From contig JBDHRV010000100.1 of assembly GCA_039807745.1 (NCBI GenBank), forward strand, positions 1 through 13,196: a DNA stretch of 13,196 nt. Reading direction: 5' to 3'. Shown here one piece after another: positions 6,915-13,196 of this stretch. Each line of letters starts with the position of its first letter. Within the stretch, counting starts at the first letter, position 1. The position numbers and the translations under genes are program-made. Origin of the DNA: JAEUMW01 sp039807745. Lineage in GTDB: Bacteria; Pseudomonadota; Gammaproteobacteria; Burkholderiales; JAEUMW01. The notes under the pieces are model-generated. The model worked only from the letters and a program-made list of their open reading frames with translations. It did no database searches and was not told the DNA's origin.

Positions 6915-9900
6915 TGCTCGCCGGCCTGGTGGAGCTCGCCCTCACCCAGCGACTGCTGGTCATCGTGCTCACGCTGCTGCTCGTCGGCGCCGGCGTAAAC
7001 GCCTTCCGGCAGCTTCCCATCGACGCCTTTCCGGACGTCTCCACCACCCAGGTGAAGATCATCATGAAGGCGCCGGGCATGACGCCAGAAGAAGTGGAAA
7101 CGCGTGTCGTCACCCCGATCGAGCTGGAGATGCTGGGCATTCCCCACAAGCGCATCCTGCGCTCGGCCTCGAAATACGCAATCGCCGACATCACCATCGA
7201 CTTCGACGACAGCACCGACATCTACTGGGCGCGGCAGCAGGTGACCGAGCGCTTGAACAACGTGATCAAGGATCTGCCGGCGACCGTGAGCGGCGGTCTC
7301 GCCCCCATCACCACGCCGCTCGGCGAGATGTTCATGTTCACCATCGAGGGCGGCGATCTCACCGCGGCGCAGCGCCGGAGTCTGCTCGACTGGGTGCTCC
7401 GCCCCGCACTGCGCACGCTGCCCGGCGTGGCGGACGTGAACGCGCTGGGCGGCGTCGTGCGCGCCTTCGAGATCGTGCCGGACAACGCCGCGTTGCAGGG
7501 CCGCGGCATCCGCGTCTCGGACCTGCAGCAGGCGCTGGAGGCCAACAACCGCAATGACGGCGCGGGACGGCTCAAGGACGGCGAGGAGACACTGCTGGTC
7601 CGCGTCGAGGGCAGCGTGCGCACCGTCGACGACATCAATGCCATCGTCGTTGCCGAGCGGCAAGGCATTCCGGTGCGCGTCGGCGACGTGGCGACCGTGC
7701 GCATCGGCGGCCTCACCCGTTACGGAGCGGTCACCCGCAACGGCGAGGGCGAGGCCGTGCAAGGGCTGGTGCTGGGCCTGCGCGGCGCGAACGCGCAGCA
7801 GGTCGTGGAAGGTGTGCGGGCGAAACTCGCCGAGCTGGCGCCGCAGCTGCCACCGGACGTGAAGGTGGAGGTCTTCTATGACCGCGGCAACCTGGTGCAG
7901 CGCGCAGTCGGCACTGTGTCGAAAGCCCTGGCCGAGGCGATCGTCCTGGTCGTGGCGCTGCTCCTGCTCTTTCTCGGCAACGTGCGCGCGGCCATCGTCG
8001 TGGCCGCCACGCTTCCGCTCGCGGCTCTCTTCACGTTCATCCTCATGGACCTCGCCGGCATGAGCGCCAACCTGATGAGCCTGGGCGGCCTCGCGATTGC
8101 CATCGGCATGCTGGTCGACGCGGCGGTGGTGGTGGTCGAGAACATCGTGAGCCATCTCGCACGCGACCGGACCAATCTGCCGCGCCTGCACGTGATCTAC
8201 CGCGCCGTGCGCGAGGTGACGCTGCCGGTCGCCTCCGGCATCGCCATCATCGTGATCGTGTTCCTGCCATTGCTTACGCTGCAGGGGCTGGAGGGCAAGC
8301 TTTTCAAACCGGTGGCGCTCACGATCGTCTTCGCGCTGTCGGGCTCGCTCGTGCTCTCGCTCACGGTGATCCCGGTGCTCGCGTCGTTCCTCATCGGCCA
8401 GCCGGCGCACGAGGATCCGTGGCTGGTGCGCAAGACGACGGCGCTGTACCTGCCGCTACTCGATTGGTCGCTGCGCCACGCGAACAAGGTCATCGGGGTC
8501 GCGCTCGCCTCCCTCGTGCTCGCCGCAGGCGCCTATCTCCTGACCGGGAAGAACTTCATGCCCACCATGGACGAAGGCGATCTCATCATGCAGCTGGAGA
8601 AGCTGCCCTCCGTCAACCTGGACCAGAGTGCGATGAGCGACCTCAAGATTCAGCGGGCGATCCTGGAGCACGTGCCCGAGGTGCGCGGCATCGTGGCCCG
8701 CGCCGGCGCCGACGAGCTCGGGCTCGACCCGATGGGGCTGAATCAAACGGATACGTTCATGGTGCTGAAGCCGCGGTCGGAATGGCGCGTATCGGACAAG
8801 GAGTGGCTGGTGGGCGAGTTGCGCAAGGTGATGGGCGAGTTTCCAGGGATCGCCTACACGTTCACGCAGCCGATCGAGATGCGGGTGGCGGAGATGCTGA
8901 CCGGTGTGCGCGGCGATCTCGCCGTAAAGATCTTCGGCCCCGACCTCGCGACGCTGAACCGCCTCGCGCGCGAGATCGAGGCAACGCTGAAGGCCGTGCC
9001 CGGCGCCGAGGACGTGGTGACCATCAAGAACGAGGGCGTGCAGTACCTCAAGGTGGAGGTGGACCGCTTCCAGGCGGGGCACCGCGGACTCTCGGTGGAG
9101 GACATCCAGAATCACCTGCGCAGCGAGGTCGAGGGGCGCCCGGTCGGCATCGTGATCGAGGGCGTGCGACGCACACCGGTGCTGCTGCGCGGCCCCGAAG
9201 GGATGCGCGACGCGCCGGCGGTGTTCCAGGGCCTCTCCATCCCGCTCGCGCCGGGCGAGTGGATTCCGCTTTCCACGGTGGCGCGGCTCGCTCGTGTGGA
9301 CGGCCCGGTGAAGGTGGATCGCGAGAATGCAGCCCGCTATGCGGTGGTTCAGGCGAACGTCGCCGGCCGCGACCTCGTGGGTTTCGTCGACGAGACGAAG
9401 GCAGCCGTCGCCGCCAAGGTGAAGCTCCCCGAGGGTTATTCGCTCACGTGGGGCGGGCAGTTCGAGAACCAGCAACGCGCCGCCGCGCGCCTCGCCCTGG
9501 TGGTGCCGGTGGCGCTCGGCCTCATCTTCCTGCTGCTCTTCGCGACGTTCCGATCGGTGCGGCAAGCGGCGCTCGTCTTCGCGAACATTCCGTTCGCGCT
9601 CGTCGGCGGCATCATCGCGCTCTGGGCCTCCGGGCAGTATCTGAGCGTTCCGGCGTCGGTCGGTTTCATCGCGCTCCTCGGCATTGCGGTGCTGAACGGC
9701 GTGGTGATGATGAGCTATTTCAACCAGCTGCACGCGCTCGGCATGACGGTCGAAAAGGTGGTCATGGAGGGAGCAAGGCGCAGGCTGCGGCCGGTGCTCA
9801 TGACCGCGAGCATCGCCGCGGTCGGACTCGCGCCGCTGCTTTTCGCCACCGGCCCCGGCTCCGAGATCCAGAAGCCCCTTGCGGTCGTCGTGATCGGCGG

Positions 9901-10003
9901 TCTCGTCACTTCGACGCTGCTCACGCTCGTGATCCTCCCCATCCTCTACCAGCGCTACGGCGTCGAACGTCCCATGAGCTCCGTCGCCGTCGAACAGCCC
10001 TGA
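6914..10003 (+). CDS. Heavy-metal-efflux RND pump (CzcA/CusA family)
   Basis: Inner-membrane proton antiporter of the HME-RND family and motor of the tripartite pump. The 1029-residue length is typical. It shows TM1 (about 11-30), two periplasmic porter regions (about 31-335 and 548-855), TM2-TM6 (about 338-492), TM7 (about 524-543) and TM8-TM12 (about 858-1012). The TM4 proton-relay segment reads AIAIGMLVDAAVVVVEN (394-410), with D402 and E409 retained. The usual LPIDAFPDVS motif follows TM1. Around the porter cleft it resembles CzcA (EGDL, DTFMVLKPRSEW, FTQPIEMR). The three CusA copper/silver methionines (M573, M623, M672) align with Q560, Q611 and L726 by eye, so Cu(I)/Ag(I) transport is not supported. 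The start is either GTG 6911 or ATG 6914; I prefer ATG 6914, which overlaps the adaptor stop by one base and has GGGAG 7 bases upstream. Confidence 0.93.
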   Translation: MLAGLVELALTQRLLVIVLTLLLVGAGVNAFRQLPIDAFPDVSTTQVKIIMKAPGMTPEEVETRVVTPIELEMLGIPHKRILRSASKYAIADITIDFDDSTDIYWARQQVTERLNNVIKDLPATVSGGLAPITTPLGEMFMFTIEGGDLTAAQRRSLLDWVLRPALRTLPGVADVNALGGVVRAFEIVPDNAALQGRGIRVSDLQQALEANNRNDGAGRLKDGEETLLVRVEGSVRTVDDINAIVVAERQGIPVRVGDVATVRIGGLTRYGAVTRNGEGEAVQGLVLGLRGANAQQVVEGVRAKLAELAPQLPPDVKVEVFYDRGNLVQRAVGTVSKALAEAIVLVVALLLLFLGNVRAAIVVAATLPLAALFTFILMDLAGMSANLMSLGGLAIAIGMLVDAAVVVVENIVSHLARDRTNLPRLHVIYRAVREVTLPVASGIAIIVIVFLPLLTLQGLEGKLFKPVALTIVFALSGSLVLSLTVIPVLASFLIGQPAHEDPWLVRKTTALYLPLLDWSLRHANKVIGVALASLVLAAGAYLLTGKNFMPTMDEGDLIMQLEKLPSVNLDQSAMSDLKIQRAILEHVPEVRGIVARAGADELGLDPMGLNQTDTFMVLKPRSEWRVSDKEWLVGELRKVMGEFPGIAYTFTQPIEMRVAEMLTGVRGDLAVKIFGPDLATLNRLAREIEATLKAVPGAEDVVTIKNEGVQYLKVEVDRFQAGHRGLSVEDIQNHLRSEVEGRPVGIVIEGVRRTPVLLRGPEGMRDAPAVFQGLSIPLAPGEWIPLSTVARLARVDGPVKVDRENAARYAVVQANVAGRDLVGFVDETKAAVAAKVKLPEGYSLTWGGQFENQQRAAARLALVVPVALGLIFLLLFATFRSVRQAALVFANIPFALVGGIIALWASGQYLSVPASVGFIALLGIAVLNGVVMMSYFNQLHALGMTVEKVVMEGARRRLRPVLMTASIAAVGLAPLLFATGPGSEIQKPLAVVVIGGLVTSTLLTLVILPILYQRYGVERPMSSVAVEQP

Positions 10004-10010
10004 GGTCCCC

Positions 10011-10322
10011 ATGAAGACACGCGATTGCTGCCTGACCCTGATGCTGCCGAAGTCGCTCGAGGAGACGATCGTGGGTCACCTGCTGGATCATCCCGAATGG
10101 GTACTCGGCTTCAGCACGACCGACGTGTCGGGCCATGGTGCGGCGGGCGTCGTCCACAGCGCGGGTGAACTGGTACGCGGTGCAACGCGCAGGGTCAGGG
10201 TGCAGATCGTCATGAATCGCGAGGACGCCGCGGCGCTGATTGCGGGCCTGCGGGCAACCCTCACCAACCCGGAGGTGGCGTACTGGCTCACTCCCGTACT
10301 CGAGTTCGGGAGGTTCGAATGA
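10011..10322 (+). CDS. DUF3240 family protein, putative PII-like partner of the RND pump
   Basis: The 103-residue cytoplasmic protein matches my memory of the DUF3240 family, whose members are often encoded beside CzcA/CusA-type pumps and are thought to have a PII-like fold. Consistent features are an N-terminal beta strand (CCLTLMLP, 6-13), a helix ending DHPEWV (26-31), a glycine/histidine-rich loop (SGHGAAGVVHSAGE, 40-53) where PII proteins have the T-loop, and a second strand RRVRVQIVMN (60-69) followed by a helix. C6, C7, H42 and H49 are possible metal ligands; this is inference. A role in sensing metal or tuning the pump is suggested by position only. It starts 7 bases after the pump stop with GAGG just upstream and overlaps the outer membrane factor start by 4 bases. 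Confidence 0.8.
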   Translation: MKTRDCCLTLMLPKSLEETIVGHLLDHPEWVLGFSTTDVSGHGAAGVVHSAGELVRGATRRVRVQIVMNREDAAALIAGLRATLTNPEVAYWLTPVLEFGRFE

Positions 10323-11590
10323 GGCGCGGACACCGGGCGGTCGCGCTGATCGCATCGTGCTGGACGGCAGCGGTCGGGGCAGGACCGGCAGATTTCCCGG
10401 ATCTGCCCCCGGAGTCCCGGGTGGTCGCGGTGCTCGAGCAGCATCCGGCGGTGCTCGCCGCCCAGGCGGGGATTGCGCTCGAAGAGGCGAACCGCGTGCG
10501 CCTCGAGGCGGGTGTGTACGAGTTCTCCGTGCGCGCCGACGCGCAGAACCGGCAGGTGGCCACGAACCCCGGATCGACGAACTACGGCGAGTACGGTGTC
10601 GCGGTCGAGCGTCCCGTGCGCCTGCCGGGCAAGGCCGCCCTCGACCAGAAGATCGGCACCGAGGGCGTGCAGGTCGCGCGGTTCGCGCACGGAGCAGCCC
10701 TGCACGACACATCGCGGTGGCTGCTGCGGCTCTGGTTCGCGTGGCTGCGCGAATACGCGGCCGTGCAGCAGTGGTCGCAGCAGGTGGTAGTGCTGCGGCA
10801 GCAGGTCGACATCACGGCGAAGCGCGTGCGCGCCGGTGATGCGCCGCGGCTGGAGCTGAACCTCGCTGAAGCCGCTGCCAGCCAGGCCGAGGCGAGCGCG
10901 CTGCAGGCGCAGACGCGGGAGTCGATGGCCCGCGGCGAGCTGGAGCAGACGTTCCCGGGCCTGCATCCGCCGCAGACCATCACGCTCGTTTTGCCGCAGC
11001 CGGTCCCGCAAGGCTTCGAGTACTGGCGCGATCGCATCATCGAGCACAACCACGAGGTCGCGCGGGCCCGCGAAGAGGTGAAGCGTCGCGAGCTGCTCGT
11101 GTCGCGGGCACGCGCGGATCAGACGCCCGACCCGACCGTAGGCGTTCGTTACATGAACGAATTCGGCGGTGGAGAAAAGATCGCCGGCATGTTCGTGAGT
11201 GTGCCGATCCCGGGCGCAGCCCGGGCGGCATCGAGCCAGGCAGCCGTGGCACAGGTCGGGGCAGCAGTCCAGAACGAGTCAGCGGCGCTGCGCATGGTGA
11301 GCACGGAAGTCTCAGGCGCCTATCTCGGTGCGGTCGGCGCCTACGAAGCATCGCAGAAGGCCACGGCCGCCGCCGACGCGATGACGCGCAATGCGGAGCT
11401 CACGGCGCGAGCGTACCAGCTCGGAGAAAGCAGCCTGAACGACGTGCTGGTGGCACGACGCCTCGCGCTGGAGTCGGGCCTCGCGTCCCGCAACGCGCAG
11501 CTCCAGGCGCAGGAGTCTCGCTATCGGCTGCTGCTCGACGCGCACCTGCTGTGGCCGCTGGAGGTGGAAAGCAAGGATGCGGAAGGATAG
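10319..11590 (+). CDS. TolC-family outer membrane factor (CzcC-like)
   Basis: Outer membrane channel subunit that completes the tripartite efflux pump. The 423-residue protein shows the two-fold OEP repeat: EQHPAVLAAQAGI (40-52) with the RVRAGDAPRLELNLAEA helix turn (169-185) in the first half, and HNHEVARAREEV (243-254) with AYQLGESSLNDVLVARR (365-381) in the second. A short N-terminal hydrophobic segment follows four basic residues; it contains IASC (11-14), which fits a lipobox, and also a possible signal peptidase I site after GAG (20-22), so a lipoprotein like CusC is possible but the hydrophobic core is short. Its ATG overlaps the DUF3240 stop (ATGA) and GGGAGG lies 5 bases upstream. 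Gene order adaptor-pump-DUF3240-channel differs from the classic CzcC-B-A order. Confidence 0.9.
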   Translation: MRRGHRAVALIASCWTAAVGAGPADFPDLPPESRVVAVLEQHPAVLAAQAGIALEEANRVRLEAGVYEFSVRADAQNRQVATNPGSTNYGEYGVAVERPVRLPGKAALDQKIGTEGVQVARFAHGAALHDTSRWLLRLWFAWLREYAAVQQWSQQVVVLRQQVDITAKRVRAGDAPRLELNLAEAAASQAEASALQAQTRESMARGELEQTFPGLHPPQTITLVLPQPVPQGFEYWRDRIIEHNHEVARAREEVKRRELLVSRARADQTPDPTVGVRYMNEFGGGEKIAGMFVSVPIPGAARAASSQAAVAQVGAAVQNESAALRMVSTEVSGAYLGAVGAYEASQKATAAADAMTRNAELTARAYQLGESSLNDVLVARRLALESGLASRNAQLQAQESRYRLLLDAHLLWPLEVESKDAEG

Positions 11591-11649
11591 ATCAGGCGAA
11601 AGACACCACGCGGACATGCGAGCGGAGTATTCTGGAATCCGCATTCGCC

Positions 11650-12021
11650 ATGAACGCACGACCCTGTCCGACCTCTCTCCTGTTGGCCGGCGCGCTTGGT
11701 GCCGCCGCCGCGGGTGAGCCGGCGCCCTACCAGGTCGACGCGCGCACGTTCGCCGCCTGGCAGACGGTAAGACAGATGGACTGCGCGCGCTGCCACGGAT
11801 CGGATTGGAACGGAAGCGTGGGACCGTCCATCCTCGCTTACGTGAGAAGCCAGTCGAAGGAGAGCTTCGTGCGCATCGTGCTGGAGGGCAATCCGGCGCA
11901 AGGGATGCCGGGGTACCGGGGCGCACCCCGGGTCGCCGACGAGATCGACGCGATCTACGGGTACTTCAAGGGTGTGGCCCAGGGGGAGATTTCGGCGGGG
12001 CGGCTTGAGTCGCCGAGGTAG
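11650..12021 (+). CDS. Exported mono-haem c-type cytochrome
   Basis: Small periplasmic electron-transfer protein. The 123-residue precursor has a hydrophobic leader (about 7-22), a single haem attachment site C45-A-R-C48-H49, and M86 in GMPGY as the likely sixth haem ligand. The pattern DARTFAAWQTVRQMDCARCHG (30-50) and the IYGYFKGVAQGEISAGR ending (102-118) recall cytochromes c of the PedF/c550 kind that serve PQQ-dependent dehydrogenases, but no such dehydrogenase is visible in this window, so the partner is unknown. The start at 11650 is preferred because it places the leader directly at the N-terminus; its Shine-Dalgarno is weak. It lies 59 bases after the outer membrane factor gene and may be co-transcribed with it, or may be an independent unit. 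Confidence 0.8.
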   Translation: MNARPCPTSLLLAGALGAAAAGEPAPYQVDARTFAAWQTVRQMDCARCHGSDWNGSVGPSILAYVRSQSKESFVRIVLEGNPAQGMPGYRGAPRVADEIDAIYGYFKGVAQGEISAGRLESPR

Positions 12022-12066
12022 GAGGCGCGCGACTTCTTTGGACCACACTGCTGGCATCAGGTAATC

Positions 12067-12080
12067 CGCGGCATGCCGCG
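12067..12080. repeat. Perfect 14-base GC-rich palindrome
   Basis: CGCGGCATGCCGCG lies in the 124-base gap between the cytochrome gene and the ATPase gene. It has no loop and no following T-run, so it is more likely a protein site or a chance GC-rich palindrome than a terminator. Confidence 0.3.
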
Positions 12081-12130
12081 CGACGAGCCTCGCTGGCAAC
12101 AAGCTTGCGCGACGGGCACTCCCCGCTTGA

Positions 12131-12149
12131 TCATTCATGTCATGAATGA
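12131..12149. promoter_or_regulatory. Perfect 19-base palindrome covering the ATPase start codon
   Basis: TCATTCATG-T-CATGAATGA has two perfect 9-base arms around one central T. The start codon of the following gene (12146-12148) lies inside the right arm. The element could be an operator that blocks transcription or initiation, or an RNA hairpin that hides the start codon. It is AT-rich against a GC-rich background, which makes chance less likely. Confidence 0.6.
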
Positions 12150-13196
12150 CTATCATCCACGCCGTGGAGACTCTCCCCCGGCTCGTCGGTAACACCCTCG
12201 CGCAGCGGCTTCGGATCATGCCCGCCGTCGTGGTAACCGGCGCCCGGCAAACGGGCAAGAGCACGCTGGCGGAGCGACTCGCGCCGGGAAGGCGGCGATA
12301 CCGCTCGCTCGACGACTTCGACGTGCTCGACGCCGCCCGCCGCGACCCGGAAGCTCTGGTCGGCGGCAGCGACCCGGTCACCTTCGACGAGGTGCAGCGT
12401 GAGCCCGGGCTGCTGCGGGCGGTCAAGCGCGCCATCGACCGGCAGCGCGCGCCAGGACGCTTTCTGCTTACCGGCTCCGCCAACCTGCTGCTGATGCGCC
12501 AGGTTTCCGAATCCCTGGCTGGGCGCGCGAGCTATCTGACGCTCTGGCCGATGACGCGGCGCGAGCAAAGAGGCTTGGGTCGTTGCGGGCTCTGGGACGA
12601 GCTGCTCGCCGCGCGCGACGAGGATTGGCGCGACTTGCTCGCCGCCGCACCCGACGCCGCGGAAGACTGGCGCCTCCTGGCCCGCCGGGGCGGTTATCCG
12701 ACGCCATCGATCGAGCTGACGACGCCCACCGAACGGGCCATCTGGTTCGACGGCTACGTACGAACGTACCTCGAACGCGACCTGCAGGACCTCGCCTCGA
12801 TCAGCGCGCTGCCCGATTTCCGCCGCCTCATGCGCGCGGCATGCCTGCGCATCGGCCAGCTCGTCAACCAGACCGAGCTCGGTCGCGACGCCGCGTTGGC
12901 GCAGCCGACGGTGCACCGCTGGCTCAACCTGCTCGAAACCTCCTACCTGGTAGTACGGCTACCCGCCTACGCCGTGAATCGCACCAAGCGCCTGATAAAG
13001 GCGCCGAAAATCTACTGGGGGGACACCGGCTTGGCGCTGCACTTGGCGGATATCGACGAGCCAGCCGGTTCACACCTCGAAAACCTCGTGCTGCACGATC
13101 TGCTGGCGTGGCGCGACGCCCGCGTCGAACGTGCGGAGCTCGGGTACTGGCGTACCGCAATCGGCGAAGAAGTGGACTTCGTGATCGAGACAGGTG
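12146..13196 (+). CDS. AAA_14/DUF4143 ATP-binding protein, truncated by the window edge
   Basis: The first 350 residues of an ATPase open to the right edge. Residues 32-39 are a Walker A motif (GARQTGKS) and 78-82 (VTFDE) a Walker B; the sensor-like FLLTGSANLLL stretch is at 106-116, and SLAGRASYLTLWPMT (123-137) is typical of the AAA_14 domain. The DUF4143 part follows: GGYP (182-185), YVRTYLERDLQDLA (204-217), a winged-helix-like segment (229-272) and a C-terminal part with E312, D344 and E348 (EVDFVIE) that resembles a PD-(D/E)XK nuclease-like core. Full proteins are usually about 380-420 residues, so only the tail is missing. An in-frame TGA at 12143-12145 directly precedes the ATG, which fixes the earliest start; no Shine-Dalgarno is visible. 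The cellular role of this family is not established. Confidence 0.9.
   Translation, partial: MTIIHAVETLPRLVGNTLAQRLRIMPAVVVTGARQTGKSTLAERLAPGRRRYRSLDDFDVLDAARRDPEALVGGSDPVTFDEVQREPGLLRAVKRAIDRQRAPGRFLLTGSANLLLMRQVSESLAGRASYLTLWPMTRREQRGLGRCGLWDELLAARDEDWRDLLAAAPDAAEDWRLLARRGGYPTPSIELTTPTERAIWFDGYVRTYLERDLQDLASISALPDFRRLMRAACLRIGQLVNQTELGRDAALAQPTVHRWLNLLETSYLVVRLPAYAVNRTKRLIKAPKIYWGDTGLALHLADIDEPAGSHLENLVLHDLLAWRDARVERAELGYWRTAIGEEVDFVIETG

Noticed and set aside
6800..8410. Long minus-strand open frame opposite the pump gene
   Set aside because: Its product is rich in His, Arg, Asp and Glu, with no recognisable domain; it is the usual antisense shadow of a GC-rich gene.
8419..10014. Long plus-strand frame overlapping the pump 3' half
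   Set aside because: Arg/Gly/Ala-rich low-complexity product in the +1 or +2 frame of a strongly supported RND gene.
12140..12916. Minus-strand frame opposite the ATPase gene
   Set aside because: The plus-strand frame has Walker A, Walker B and DUF4143 motifs; the minus frame has no recognisable domain.
1..13196. CRISPR array, tRNA, rRNA, insertion sequence or integrase
   Set aside because: No regularly spaced repeats, tRNA-like folds, rRNA sequence or transposase/recombinase motifs were seen on either strand.

Overview
The window looks like chromosomal DNA from a high-GC betaproteobacterium. That placement is an inference from GC-rich codon use, a BPSS1780-type membrane protein, a short HU protein, and a CzcCBA/CusCBA-type RND operon carrying a DUF3240 gene. 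The genus cannot be read from the sequence. Nothing indicates a plasmid, prophage or insertion sequence, although the right-hand ATPase belongs to a family that is often patchily distributed.

Left part (about 190-4915, minus strand): a compact fumarate reductase/succinate dehydrogenase operon, frdA-frdB-frdC-frdD, with 4-base ATGA overlaps at A/B and B/C and a 2-base gap at C/D. The anchors are of the short, haem-free E. coli FrdC/FrdD kind. Just upstream, in the same direction, lie a BPSS1780-family multi-pass membrane protein and then a separate HU-type nucleoid protein gene. The 193-base leader before frdA holds a long imperfect inverted repeat, a candidate promoter overlapping it and a perfect 12-base palindrome, so it is the likely control region of the operon.

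Middle part (about 5095-11590, plus strand): a metal-efflux-type RND operon. It runs from a dyad-rich control region through a small histidine-containing exported protein, a periplasmic adaptor (CzcB-like), a large inner-membrane RND pump (CzcA/CusA family) and a DUF3240 protein to a TolC-like outer membrane factor. The last four are tightly packed (1-base and 4-base overlaps, 7-base gap), so they are almost certainly co-transcribed and build one tripartite pump. The pump mixes a CusA-like TM4 signature with a CzcA-like periplasmic region and lacks the CusA methionine triad, so its substrate cannot be named. No regulator gene is visible.

Right part (about 11650-13196, plus strand): a small exported c-type cytochrome with one haem site, then an AAA_14/DUF4143 ATPase that runs off the right edge. 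The ATPase start codon sits inside a perfect 19-base palindrome, and an in-frame stop directly precedes it, so the start is well fixed. I see no clearly new multi-gene system. The most interesting items are the palindrome on the ATPase start, the hybrid pump with its DUF3240 partner and histidine-rich lead protein, and the frdA leader.
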